Shown: in pieces, positions 8,092 to 16,929 of the stretch
Position numbering within the stretch: the stretch's first letter is position 1
Layout of the letters: every line of letters starts with the position of its first letter
NCBI RefSeq assembly: GCF_000719135.1
Contig: NZ_JOEK01000009.1
Coordinates: 186,001 to 250,000, forward strand
Direction: 5' to 3'
DNA: 64,000 bases
From: Streptomyces avicenniae
GTDB taxonomy: Bacteria > Actinomycetota > Actinomycetes > Streptomycetales > Streptomycetaceae
The notes under the pieces: generated by a model
Seen by the model: only the letters and a program-made list of their open reading frames with translations
Databases searched by the model: none
Told to the model about the DNA's origin: nothing
Made by a program: the position numbers and the translations under genes

Positions 8092-9093
8092 TCAGCGCTT
8101 CGGAGGCGTGTTCTTGTGGACCTGGATCGGGTCGGTCACGGCGACGGGCGCCGTGATCTCGTCGATGCGGGCCAGGAGGTCCGCGTCCAGCTTCACCCCG
8201 GCCGCCTTGGCGTTCTCGCCGACCTGCTCGGGACGGGAGGCGCCGACGATGGCCGCGGAGACGTTCGGGTTCTGCAGGACCCAGGCGACCGCGAGCTGGG
8301 CGAGGCTGAGACCGGCCTCGTCGGCGAGCGGGCGCAGCTTCTGCACGGCCTCCAGCACGTCGTCGTTCAGGAAGCGGCTGATCATGTTCGCGCCGCCCTT
8401 CTCGTCGGTGGCGCGCGACCCGGCGGGCGGCTGCTGGCCCGGCAGGTACTTGCCGGTCAGCACGCCCTGCGCGATCGGCGACCAGACGATCTGGCCGAGG
8501 CCCAGCTCCTCGCTGGTGGGGATGACGTCCTGCTCGATGATGCGCCAGAGCATGGAGTACTGCGGCTGGCTGGAGACGAGCGGGACGCGCAGCTCACGGG
8601 CGAGGCCGTGGGCGGCGCGGATCTGGTCGGCCGTCCACTCGGAGACGCCGATGTAGTGGGCCTTGCCCGAGTGCACGATGTCGGCGAAGGCCGACATCGT
8701 CTCCTCAAGCGGCGTGGACTGGTCGAACCGGTGGGCCTGGTAGAGGTCCACGTAGTCGGTCTGGAGGCGGCGCAGGGAGGCGTTGATCGACTCCATGATG
8801 TGCTTGCGGGACAGGCCGCGGTCGTTCGGTCCTGGGCCGGTCGGCCAGTAGACCTTGGTGAAGATCTCCAGGCCCTCGCGGCGCTCGCCCTTCAGGGCGC
8901 GGCCGAGCACCGACTCGGCACGGGTCGCGGCGTAGACGTCGGCCGTGTCGAACGTGGTGATACCGGCGTCGAGGGCGGCGCGGACGCACGCGGTGGCGGC
9001 CTCCTCCTCCACCTGCGAGCCGTGGGTGAGCCAGTTTCCGTAGGCGATCTCACTGATGAAAAGGCCGCTGCGGCCGAGAAGACGGTGTTCCAT
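8092..9093 (-). CDS. Aldo/keto reductase (Kvβ/YghZ-like)
   Basis: A 333-residue NADPH-dependent aldo/keto reductase. The catalytic tetrad is visible as Asp49, Tyr54, Lys80 and His121. The N-terminus (EHRLLGRSGL) and the SVLGRALKG and YIGVSEW segments match the Kvβ-subunit/YghZ branch, which reduces aldehydes such as methylglyoxal. The physiological substrate is not evident. It is a single-gene unit with its own terminator, divergent from the formate dehydrogenase operon across a 282-base gap. Confidence 0.88.
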   Translation of the reverse strand: MEHRLLGRSGLFISEIAYGNWLTHGSQVEEEAATACVRAALDAGITTFDTADVYAATRAESVLGRALKGERREGLEIFTKVYWPTGPGPNDRGLSRKHIMESINASLRRLQTDYVDLYQAHRFDQSTPLEETMSAFADIVHSGKAHYIGVSEWTADQIRAAHGLARELRVPLVSSQPQYSMLWRIIEQDVIPTSEELGLGQIVWSPIAQGVLTGKYLPGQQPPAGSRATDEKGGANMISRFLNDDVLEAVQKLRPLADEAGLSLAQLAVAWVLQNPNVSAAIVGASRPEQVGENAKAAGVKLDADLLARIDEITAPVAVTDPIQVHKNTPPKR

Positions 9094-9375
9094 GAACGCT
9101 CAACCTACTCCCCCGAACGGGCGACCGTGCAGGTGGGCGGCCGGGAGGGAAGGGACGCCCGGGCCCGCGCCCCGCGTCCGCGTGGGGGTTCGTGGGCGAA
9201 CGTGTCGTTTCGCGGGGGGAGTTCGGGCGGGGGCGTCCGGCCAGGGCGCCGCCGGGGGCCCGCCGGGTGAATCATCGCCCGGCAGCCGCGCCGATCGGGT
9301 GCTTGTTTCCCTTTTCTCCATAAAGATGCCGAATCGGGGGAACCGGCGATCAGGCAACCGAGCGGAAGGACACCC

Positions 9376-12300
9376 ATGGGCGTGCGGACCTGGATCCAGG
9401 ACTGGCCCGTGTATCGGCAGCTGACCGGACAGGACCCGCTCGGGCGCGGCGCCGCCGCGATGTCGCGCCGCACGGCGGGCCTCACGGCGCGCACGGAGAC
9501 GGCCGACCGCGTCGTGGACTCGATCTGTCCGTTCTGCGCCGTGGGCTGCGGGCAGAAGGTGTACGTCAAGGACGAGCGGGTCGTGCAGGTGGAGGGCGAC
9601 CCGGCCTCGCCCGTGAGCCGGGGGCGGCTGTGCCCCAAAGGGTCGGCGACGCTCCAGCTGGTCACCGGCGGCGCGCGGCGCCACCAGGTCCTGTACCGCC
9701 GCCCGCACGGCACCGCGTGGGAGCCGCTCGACCTGGAGACGGCGATGGACATGGTCGCCGACCGCGTCGTGGCCACCCGGCGGGCGACCTGGCAGTGGGA
9801 TCACGAGGGCGCGCGGGTGGCCCGGACGATGGGCATCGCGTCCCTGGGCGGCGCGGTCCTCGACAACGAGGAGAACTACCTCCTCAAGAAGCTGTTCACC
9901 GGGCTCGGCGTCGTGCAGGTCGAGAACCAGGCGCGGATCTGCCACAGCGCCACGGTCGCCGGGCTCGGCACGTCGTTCGGCCGGGGCGGCGCGACGACGT
10001 TCATGCAGGACCTCCAGAACTCCGACTGCATCGTGATCCAGGGCTCGAACTACGCGGAGGCCCATCCGGTCGGCTTCCAGTGGGTGATGGAGGCGAAGGC
10101 GCGCGGCGCGACGATCGTCCACGTCGATCCGCGTTTCACGCGCACCAGCGCGCTCGCCGACCTGCACGTCCCGATCCGGGCGGGCAGCGACATCGCGTTC
10201 CTCGGCGGCCTGATCCACCACGTGCTCGCCGAGGGGAAGGACTTCAGGCCGTACGTCCTCGCGTACACGAACGCGGCGAGCCTCGTCTCCGAGGACTTCC
10301 GCGACACCGAGGACCTGTCCGGCGTCTTCTCGGGGCTGGACGAGGAGCGGCGGCACTACGACCCGGCGAGCTGGGCGTACGAGGGCGCCGACGTCGCCTC
10401 GCCCACCGGCTCGCAGGAGGCGCAGCCGGTCCCCGGCCGGGGCAGCGTGGCCGTCGAGCACCAGGCGGGCGGCGCGGAGTCGCACGGCTCCGGCGGCCAG
10501 GACGTACCGCCCCACCCCGCCAGGGACGAGACGCTGACGCACCCGCGCTGCGTCTACCAGGTGCTCAAGCGGCACTACGCGCGCTACACGCCCGAGATGG
10601 TCGAGCGGGTGTGCGGCGTGCCGCGCGCGACGTTCGCGAAGGTCTGCGACGCGCTGACGTCGAACTCGGGCCCTGAGCGCACCAGCGCGTTCTGCTACGC
10701 CGTGGGCTGGACGCAGCACACCGTCGGCGCCCAGTACATCCGCGCGGCGAGCATCCTCCAGTTGCTGCTGGGGAACATCGGGCGGCCGGGCGGAGGCATC
10801 CAGGCGCTGCGCGGCCACGCCAGCATCCAGGGGTCGAGCGACATCCCGACGCTGTTCAACCTGCTGCCCGGCTACATCCCGATGCCGCACGCCCCCGCCC
10901 ACACGGACCTCGGCACGTTCGTCGAGGCCGTCCGCACGCACAAGGGGTTCTGGGCGGAGATGCGCGCCTACGTCGTCAGCCTCCTGAAGGCGTACTACGG
11001 CGACGCGGCGACGGCGGACAACGACTTCTGCTTCGACCACCTCCCGCGCATCACCGGCTCGCACAGCACGTACGACACCGTCCTCGCCCAGCTCGACGGC
11101 GCCTGCAAGGGCTACTTCCTCCTCGGCGAGAACCCGGCGGTCGGCTCGGCCAACGCCCGGCTGCAACGGCTCGGCATGGCGAACCTCGACTGGCTGGTGG
11201 TGCGGGACTTCTCGCTGATCGAGTCGGCGACGTGGTGGCGCGACGGCCCGGAGATCGAGAGCGGCGAGCTGCGCACCGAGGACGTCGCCACCGAGATCTT
11301 CTTCTTCCCGGCCGCCGCGCACACCGAGAAGTCCGGCTCGTTCACCAACACGAACCGCTGGCTCCAGTGGCACCACGCGGCGGTCGAGCCGCCGGGCGAC
11401 GCGCGCAGCGAGCTGTGGTTCGCGCACCACCTCCAGCGGCGGATCAGGGAGCGGCTGGCCGCCTCGGACGACCCGGCCGACCGCCTGTTCCTCGACCTCG
11501 CCTGGGACTACCCGGAGGTCGGGCCGCACGCCGAGCCGGACGCCGAGGCCGTCCTCGCCGAGATCAACGGGCACGGCCCGGACGGCGCGCCGCTGTCCGC
11601 GTACACCGAGCTGCGCGGCGACGGCTCGACGGCCTGCGGCTGCTGGATCTACTGCGGCGTCCGCGCGGACGGCGTGAACCAGGCGGCGCGCCGCACACCG
11701 CACACCGAGCAGGACTGGGTGGCCGCCGAGTGGGCGTGGGCGTGGCCGCTGAACCGCCGGGTGCTGTACAACCGGGCGTCCGCCGCGCCGGACGGCTCGC
11801 CGTGGAGCGAGCGCAAGGCGTTCGTGTGGTGGGACGGGGAGGCGGGCCGGTGGACCGGGCACGACGTGCCGGACTTCGTGGCCGACCTGCCGCCCGGCTT
11901 CGTCCCGCCCGACGACGCGCGCGGCGTCGCGGCGCTGCGCGGCGACGACCCGTTCGTCATGCAGGGCGACGGGAAGGGCTGGCTGTACGCGCCCGCGGGG
12001 CTCGCGGACGGGCCGCTGCCGACGCACTACGAGCCGCAGGACTCGCCGTTCGGCAACGCGCTCTACCCGGAGCACCCCCGCTCGCCGGTACGGCTGCTCT
12101 TCCCGCACGAGGGCAACAGGTACCACCCCTCGGGCAGCGAGCGGGGCCGCGCCGTCTTCCCCTACGTCGTGACGACGTATCGGCTCACGGAGCACTTCAC
12201 GGCGGGCGGCATGACGCGCACGCTGCCCTATCTCGCCGAGCTGCAGCCGGAGTTCTTCTGCGAGGTGTCGCCCGAGCTGGCCGCCGAGCGGGGCCTGGAC

Positions 12301-12633
12301 CACACCGGCTGGGCCACCGTCGTCACGGCGCGCGGCGCGATCGAGGCGCGCGTGCTGGTGACGACGCGGATGGCGCCGCTGCGCGCGGACGGCCGCACCG
12401 TGCACCAGATCGGCCTGCCCTACCACTGGGGGCCGAACGGCCTCACGCGCGGCGACGCGGCGAACGAGCTGTCGGCCATCGTCCTGGACCCGAACGTGCA
12501 CATCCAGGAGGTCAAGGCCCTGTCGGCCGACATCAGGCCGGGCCGCCGCCCCCGGGGCCCGGCGCTGCGGGAGCTGGTGGCGGACTACCGGCGGCGCGCC
12601 GGGAGCGACGAGCGCACGGGACTGGAGGTCTGA
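9376..12633 (+). CDS. Formate dehydrogenase, molybdopterin catalytic (alpha) subunit, Cys type
   Basis: A 1085-residue molybdopterin oxidoreductase that would oxidise formate to CO2. The [4Fe-4S] motif is C51-x2-C54-x3-C58-x27-C86. The residue that is selenocysteine in E. coli FdnG/FdoG is Cys189 in NQARICHSATVAG, so no selenium machinery is needed. An insert rich in Gly and Ser lies near residues 345-385. The C-terminus carries the MopB cofactor-binding domain. I see no twin-arginine signal peptide in the first 50 residues, so the enzyme probably faces the cytoplasm. The ATG at 9376 follows a GGAAGGA site at the right distance. A small AT-rich patch near 9302-9326 may hold the promoter, but I cannot define -35/-10 boxes there. 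Confidence 0.92.
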   Translation: MGVRTWIQDWPVYRQLTGQDPLGRGAAAMSRRTAGLTARTETADRVVDSICPFCAVGCGQKVYVKDERVVQVEGDPASPVSRGRLCPKGSATLQLVTGGARRHQVLYRRPHGTAWEPLDLETAMDMVADRVVATRRATWQWDHEGARVARTMGIASLGGAVLDNEENYLLKKLFTGLGVVQVENQARICHSATVAGLGTSFGRGGATTFMQDLQNSDCIVIQGSNYAEAHPVGFQWVMEAKARGATIVHVDPRFTRTSALADLHVPIRAGSDIAFLGGLIHHVLAEGKDFRPYVLAYTNAASLVSEDFRDTEDLSGVFSGLDEERRHYDPASWAYEGADVASPTGSQEAQPVPGRGSVAVEHQAGGAESHGSGGQDVPPHPARDETLTHPRCVYQVLKRHYARYTPEMVERVCGVPRATFAKVCDALTSNSGPERTSAFCYAVGWTQHTVGAQYIRAASILQLLLGNIGRPGGGIQALRGHASIQGSSDIPTLFNLLPGYIPMPHAPAHTDLGTFVEAVRTHKGFWAEMRAYVVSLLKAYYGDAATADNDFCFDHLPRITGSHSTYDTVLAQLDGACKGYFLLGENPAVGSANARLQRLGMANLDWLVVRDFSLIESATWWRDGPEIESGELRTEDVATEIFFFPAAAHTEKSGSFTNTNRWLQWHHAAVEPPGDARSELWFAHHLQRRIRERLAASDDPADRLFLDLAWDYPEVGPHAEPDAEAVLAEINGHGPDGAPLSAYTELRGDGSTACGCWIYCGVRADGVNQAARRTPHTEQDWVAAEWAWAWPLNRRVLYNRASAAPDGSPWSERKAFVWWDGEAGRWTGHDVPDFVADLPPGFVPPDDARGVAALRGDDPFVMQGDGKGWLYAPAGLADGPLPTHYEPQDSPFGNALYPEHPRSPVRLLFPHEGNRYHPSGSERGRAVFPYVVTTYRLTEHFTAGGMTRTLPYLAELQPEFFCEVSPELAAERGLDHTGWATVVTARGAIEARVLVTTRMAPLRADGRTVHQIGLPYHWGPNGLTRGDAANELSAIVLDPNVHIQEVKALSADIRPGRRPRGPALRELVADYRRRAGSDERTGLEV

Positions 12634-12637
12634 GGCG

Positions 12638-13633
12638 ATGACGAGCCAGGTGGACGGGGAAGGCCGCGCGCGGCGGCTGCTGTCGGGCCAGGAACCGGAC
12701 GTGGCGGCCGACGCCGGGCACGTCGGGGCGCCGCCCCGCGTGGGGTTCTTCACGGACACGTCCGTGTGCATCGGCTGCAAGGCGTGCGAGGTGGCGTGCA
12801 AGGAGTGGAACGCCGTGCCGGAGGACGGCCTGCTCCTCACCGGCATGAGCTACGACAACACGGGCGCGCTGGGCGCCTCGACGTGGCGGCACGTCGCGTT
12901 CATCGAGCAGAACAAGCCGCTGGGCGGCCAGGAGGCGCACCTCGACCACTCGGGGATCGACGTGCTGGCGCTGGCCGCGCAGGGCTCGGGGACGCCGGTG
13001 GCGGAGGCCGCCGTCAGCCCGACGACGCCGGGCCCGCCTTCGCCCGAGGGGCGCACGGAGCTGCGCTGGCTGATGGCGTCCGACGTGTGCAAGCACTGCA
13101 CGCACGCGGCGTGCCTCGACGTGTGCCCGACCGGCGCGCTGTTCCGCACGGAGTTCGGCACGGTCGTGGTGCAGGAGGACGTGTGCAACGGCTGCGGGTA
13201 CTGCGTGCCCGCCTGCCCGTACGGGGTGATCGAGCAGCGGCCGGGCGACGGCCGCGCCTGGAAGTGCACGATGTGCTACGACCGGCTGGGCGCGGGCGCC
13301 GAGCCCGCCTGCGCGAAGGCGTGCCCGACCGAGTCGATCCAGTTCGGCCCGCTGGACGAGCTGCGGGAGCGCGCCGCGGCGCGCGTCGAGCGGCTGCGGG
13401 AGACGGGCGTGCCGGACGCGCGGCTGTACGGCGCTGACCCGTCGGACGGCGTCGGGGGCGACGGCGCGTTCTTCCTGCTGCTGGACGAGCCCGAGGTGTA
13501 CGGCCTGCCACCCGACCCGGTCGTCACGACGCGCGACCTGCCGCGGATGTGGCGGCACGCGGGCGTGGCCGCGCTGGCGCTGCTCGGCGGGCTCGCGGGG
13601 ACGTTCGCGGGGCGGCGGGGACACGGCAGGTGA
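12638..13633 (+). CDS. Formate dehydrogenase iron-sulfur (beta) subunit
   Basis: A 331-residue electron-transfer subunit with four [4Fe-4S] cysteine clusters. The first is C44, C47, C50, C54 (CIGCKACEVAC). Then come CKHCTHAAC...CP, CNGCGYCVPACP, and CTMCYD with CAKACP. An insertion of about 40 residues rich in Ala, Pro and Ser separates the first cluster from the rest. The C-terminal AGVAALALLGGLAGTFAG is a single membrane helix, as in FDH-N beta subunits, and would dock the protein to the membrane subunit. It lies 4 bases after the catalytic subunit stop. Confidence 0.92.
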   Translation: MTSQVDGEGRARRLLSGQEPDVAADAGHVGAPPRVGFFTDTSVCIGCKACEVACKEWNAVPEDGLLLTGMSYDNTGALGASTWRHVAFIEQNKPLGGQEAHLDHSGIDVLALAAQGSGTPVAEAAVSPTTPGPPSPEGRTELRWLMASDVCKHCTHAACLDVCPTGALFRTEFGTVVVQEDVCNGCGYCVPACPYGVIEQRPGDGRAWKCTMCYDRLGAGAEPACAKACPTESIQFGPLDELRERAAARVERLRETGVPDARLYGADPSDGVGGDGAFFLLLDEPEVYGLPPDPVVTTRDLPRMWRHAGVAALALLGGLAGTFAGRRGHGR

Positions 13634-13682
13634 CCCCGCGCGGCGGGCACGGCCAGCACGACGACCACGGGACGGAGACACG

Positions 13683-14783
13683 GTGAGCGAGGCACGGGTG
13701 ACGCGCGAGGGCCTGGCCGGTGAACGGCCGGGCCGCGACGCGCTGTTCGGCAACGGCATGGACGGCGAAGGCGCGCGGCGGCGGCGCGGGCGCGGGAGAC
13801 GCGGCGGCGAGCGACGGCTCGTGCCCGACGCGGAGTTCACGTCCTACTACGGGCGCCCGGTGATCAAGGCGCCGTCCTGGGCGGCCACCGACATCGCGGG
13901 CTACCTGTTCCTCGGCGGGCTCGCGGGCGCGGGCTCCGTGCTGGCGGCCGGGGCCGACCTGAGCGGGCGGCGGCGCACGGCGCGGGCGATGAAGCTCAGC
14001 TCGCTGGGCGCGGTGTCGCTGTCGGCCGTCGCGCTGATCCACGACCTGGGGCGGCCCGAGCGGTTCGTGAACATGCTGCGGGTGGTCAAGCCGACGTCGC
14101 CGATGAACATGGGGTCGTGGCTGCTGGCGGTGTACGGGCCGCTGGCGGGCGCCGCCGCCGCGTCCGACGTGACGGGGCTGCTGCCCCGTGCGGGCCGCGC
14201 GGCGGCCTGCGGCGCGGCGCTGACGGGCCCGGCGGTGGCCGCGTACACGGGCGTGCTGCTCGCCGACACGGCGGTGCCCGCCTGGCACGAGGGGCACCGG
14301 GAGCTGCCGTACCTGTTCACGGCGTCGGCCGCCACCGCCGCTGCCGGGATGGCGCTGCTGGCCGGGCCGCGCGCGGAGAACGGCCCGGCGCGGCGGGCGG
14401 CCGTGCTGGGCGCGGCGGGGGAACTGCTGATGACGCGGCTGCTGCGGCGGCGCGTCGGCGTGGTCGCCGAGACGTACGCGGCCGGGCGCGCCGGTCGGCT
14501 GCTGCGGGCCGCCGAGGGGCTGGCGGCGGCGGGCGCGGCCGGGGCGGCGCTGCTGGGCGGCAGGAGCAGGACGGCCGCTGCGGCGAGCGGCGCGGCGCTG
14601 CTGGCGGCGTCGGCGTGCACGCGCTTCGGGATCTTCCACGCGGGCGTGGCGTCGGCGCGCGACCCGAGGTACACGGTGCTGCCGCAGCGCGAACGGCTGG
14701 CGGCGCGGACGGAGGAGGCCCGCCGGGTGGCCGCCCTGGGAGACGGACCTTACGATGACACGAGTGGCGTAATCGCGACATAG
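13683..14783 (+). CDS. NrfD/PsrC-family membrane subunit, formate dehydrogenase quinone module
   Basis: A 366-residue integral membrane protein of the polysulfide-reductase NrfD family, starting at GTG 13683. A soluble basic N-terminus of about 45 residues (rich in Arg and Gly) precedes the hydrophobic helices, beginning near TDIAGYLFLGGLAGAGSVLA. The HDLGRPERFVNMLRVVKPTS loop between helices is typical of quinone-interacting NrfD proteins. Following the alpha and beta subunits, it should pass electrons from formate to menaquinone instead of a cytochrome b gamma subunit. The gap to the beta gene is 49 bases. Confidence 0.85.
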   Translation: MSEARVTREGLAGERPGRDALFGNGMDGEGARRRRGRGRRGGERRLVPDAEFTSYYGRPVIKAPSWAATDIAGYLFLGGLAGAGSVLAAGADLSGRRRTARAMKLSSLGAVSLSAVALIHDLGRPERFVNMLRVVKPTSPMNMGSWLLAVYGPLAGAAAASDVTGLLPRAGRAAACGAALTGPAVAAYTGVLLADTAVPAWHEGHRELPYLFTASAATAAAGMALLAGPRAENGPARRAAVLGAAGELLMTRLLRRRVGVVAETYAAGRAGRLLRAAEGLAAAGAAGAALLGGRSRTAAAASGAALLAASACTRFGIFHAGVASARDPRYTVLPQRERLAARTEEARRVAALGDGPYDDTSGVIAT

Positions 14784-14862
14784 GCCGCATAACGCACAGG
14801 CGCCACCAGTCAGCGCAGCAGCCCAGCCCGTGTACCCGTCACGGACGTCCCGGGAGGTAGCA

Positions 14863-16011
14863 GTGAAGGCGGTTGTTTACCACGAGCCCTATTCGGTGGC
14901 GGTCGAAGAGGTCGCGGACGCCAGGATCGAGGCGCCCACCGACGTCGTCATCAAGATCACCACGACCGCCATCTGCGGCTCGGACCTGCACATGTACGAG
15001 GGCAGGACGGGCGCCGAGTCCGGGATCGTCTTCGGCCACGAGAACATGGGCGTGGTCGAGGAGGTCGGCCCCGGCGTCGTCAGCGTGAAGAAGGGCGACC
15101 GCGTCGTCCTGCCGTTCAACGTCGCCTGCGGCTTCTGCAAGAACTGCCTGGCGCACAAGACGGGGTTCTGCCTCACCGTGAACAGCGGCTTCGCGGGCGG
15201 CGCCTACGGCTACGTGTCGATGGGCCCCTACCGCGGCGGGCAGGCGGAGTACCTGCGGGTGCCGTTCGCCGACTTCAACTGCCTCCAGCTGCCCAAGGGC
15301 ACCGAGCACGAGGACGACTTCGCGCTGCTGGCCGACATCTTCCCCACCGGCTACCACGCCACCGAGCTGGCCGGGGTCGAGCCGGGCGACTCGGTCACGG
15401 TCTTCGGCGCGGGCCCGGTCGGGCTGATGGCCGCCTACTCGGCGTTCCTCCGGGGCGCCTCGCGCGTCTTCGTCGTGGACCGGCAGCCCGACCGGCTGCG
15501 CCTCGCGGAGCAGATCGGCGCCACGCCCATCGACTTCACCGCGGGCGACACGGCCGAGCAGATCAAGGACCGCACCAACGGCGACGGCACGGACAAGGGC
15601 ATCGACGCGGTCGGCTACCAGGCCACCGTGGGCGAGGGCGAGGAGCAGCCCGCCATCATCCTCAACTCGCTGGTGGACTGCGTCCGCGCGACCGGCGCGA
15701 TCGGCGTCGTCGGGCTGTACGTGCCCTCCGACCCCGGCGGCCCGACCGAGGCGGCGCAGCACGGCCAGCTCGTGTTCAGCATGGGCCGCTTCTTCGAGAA
15801 GGGCCTGCGGATGGGCACAGGACAGGCCAACGTCAAGTCGTACAACCGGCAGCTGCGCGACCTGATCGTCGCCGGGCGCGCGACGCCCAGCTTCGTCGTC
15901 TCGCACCGGCTGCCGCTCGACCAGGCGCCGATGGCGTACGACCGGTTCGACAAGCGGACCGACGGCTGGACCAAGGTGCTGCTGAAGCCGTCGATGGACG
16001 GGAACGGCTGA
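14863..16011 (+). CDS. Zinc-dependent dehydrogenase, glutathione-independent formaldehyde dehydrogenase type
   Basis: A 382-residue medium-chain Zn dehydrogenase. The start is GTG 14863, with GGGAGG just upstream; a longer in-frame start at 14830 has no ribosome site. Catalytic zinc ligands are Cys38 and His59-Glu60, plus probably the Asp of LADIFPTGYH. The structural zinc site is Cys89, 92, 95 and 103. The NAD motif is FGAGPVGL. The RGGQAEYLRVPFADFN and ADIFPTGYHA segments resemble Pseudomonas glutathione-independent formaldehyde dehydrogenase. Lying 79 bases after the formate dehydrogenase genes, it may feed them formate. A sorbitol- or threonine-dehydrogenase-like role is the main alternative. 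Confidence 0.82.
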   Translation: MKAVVYHEPYSVAVEEVADARIEAPTDVVIKITTTAICGSDLHMYEGRTGAESGIVFGHENMGVVEEVGPGVVSVKKGDRVVLPFNVACGFCKNCLAHKTGFCLTVNSGFAGGAYGYVSMGPYRGGQAEYLRVPFADFNCLQLPKGTEHEDDFALLADIFPTGYHATELAGVEPGDSVTVFGAGPVGLMAAYSAFLRGASRVFVVDRQPDRLRLAEQIGATPIDFTAGDTAEQIKDRTNGDGTDKGIDAVGYQATVGEGEEQPAIILNSLVDCVRATGAIGVVGLYVPSDPGGPTEAAQHGQLVFSMGRFFEKGLRMGTGQANVKSYNRQLRDLIVAGRATPSFVVSHRLPLDQAPMAYDRFDKRTDGWTKVLLKPSMDGNG

Positions 16012-16046
16012 GCCGGGGCGGGGCCTGAACGGGGAGTGGGAGGAGG

Positions 16047-16085
16047 ACGGGCGGGGGCCGCGCGCACGAGGCGGCCCCCGCCCGT
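16047..16085 (+). terminator. Hairpin terminator after the zinc dehydrogenase
   Basis: A perfect 15-bp inverted repeat (16047-16061 with 16071-16085) with a 9-base loop starts 36 bases beyond the stop. It ends the presumed C1-oxidation unit before the ABC transporter genes. Confidence 0.8.
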
Positions 16086-16140
16086 CACGCCCGTTCCGCG
16101 CCAGGGGGCGGCACGACGGGCGCCGCGTATCCTGGCGCGC

Positions 16141-16929
16141 ATGAACGACGACGATCCGACGCGGGGCCGGGCCGTCCGGGCACGCGGCCTGTGGAAGTCC
16201 TTCGGCGAGCGGATCGCGGTGGGCGGGGTGGATCTCGACCTTCCCGCGGGCCACTTCGTCGGCGTCGTGGGCCCCAACGGGGCGGGCAAGACGACGACGC
16301 TCTCGATGCTGACCGGCCTGCTGCGCCCCGACGCGGGCACCGTCGAGATAGGCGGCCACGACCTGTGGCGCACCCCCGAGCTGGTCAAGCCGCGGATCGG
16401 CGTCCTCCCCGAGGGACTGCGCCTGTTCGAACGGCTCTCGGGGCGCGAACTGCTCACCTACCAGGGCTCGTTGCGCGGACTGCCGCCCGACGAGGTCGAG
16501 CGTCGCGCCGACCAGCTCCTCGACGTGTTCGGCCTGGCGTCCGCGCAGCACACGATGGTCGTGGACTACTCGACCGGCATGCGCAAGCGGACGGGCCTCG
16601 CCGCCGCACTGCTGCACAACCCGGACGTCCTCTTCCTCGACGAGCCGTTCGAAGGCGTGGACCCGGTCTCCGCCCAGGTCATCCGCGACGTGCTCGCGCG
16701 GTACACGGCGACGGGCGCGACCGTCGTGCTCTCCAGCCATGTCATGGAGCTGGTCGAGTCGCTGTGCGACTGGGTCGCCGTCATGGCGGGCGGCCGGATC
16801 AGGGCGGCGGGGCCGCCGGACGAGATACGGGGCGACGCCCCGACGCTGCACGCCGCGTTCCTCGACCTCGTGGGCGCGCAGGACATCGGCCGCGACTCCC
16901 GGCTCGACTGGCTCGGAGGCGCCCGATGA
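16141..16929 (+). CDS. ABC transporter ATP-binding protein
   Basis: A 262-residue single-domain ABC ATPase. Walker A is GPNGAGKT at about 44-51, the signature region reads YSTGMRKRTGLA near 142, and Walker B is VLFLDEPFEGVDP near 161-173. The ATG at 16141 is taken as the start because family similarity begins there. Its stop overlaps the permease start (ATGA). The family (ABC-2 type exporters) drives drug, antibiotic or lipid efflux. No substrate is indicated by the neighbours. Confidence 0.88.
   Translation: MNDDDPTRGRAVRARGLWKSFGERIAVGGVDLDLPAGHFVGVVGPNGAGKTTTLSMLTGLLRPDAGTVEIGGHDLWRTPELVKPRIGVLPEGLRLFERLSGRELLTYQGSLRGLPPDEVERRADQLLDVFGLASAQHTMVVDYSTGMRKRTGLAAALLHNPDVLFLDEPFEGVDPVSAQVIRDVLARYTATGATVVLSSHVMELVESLCDWVAVMAGGRIRAAGPPDEIRGDAPTLHAAFLDLVGAQDIGRDSRLDWLGGAR

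Noticed and set aside
9937..9945. Possible selenocysteine codon in formate dehydrogenase
   Set aside because: The codon is TGC (Cys189), not TGA, so no recoding is needed.
9100..12846. Open frame of over 1200 codons on the minus strand opposite the formate dehydrogenase
   Set aside because: Its translation is Arg/Val/Ala-rich with no family likeness, and it mirrors the codon bias of the real gene. The plus strand has full motifs.
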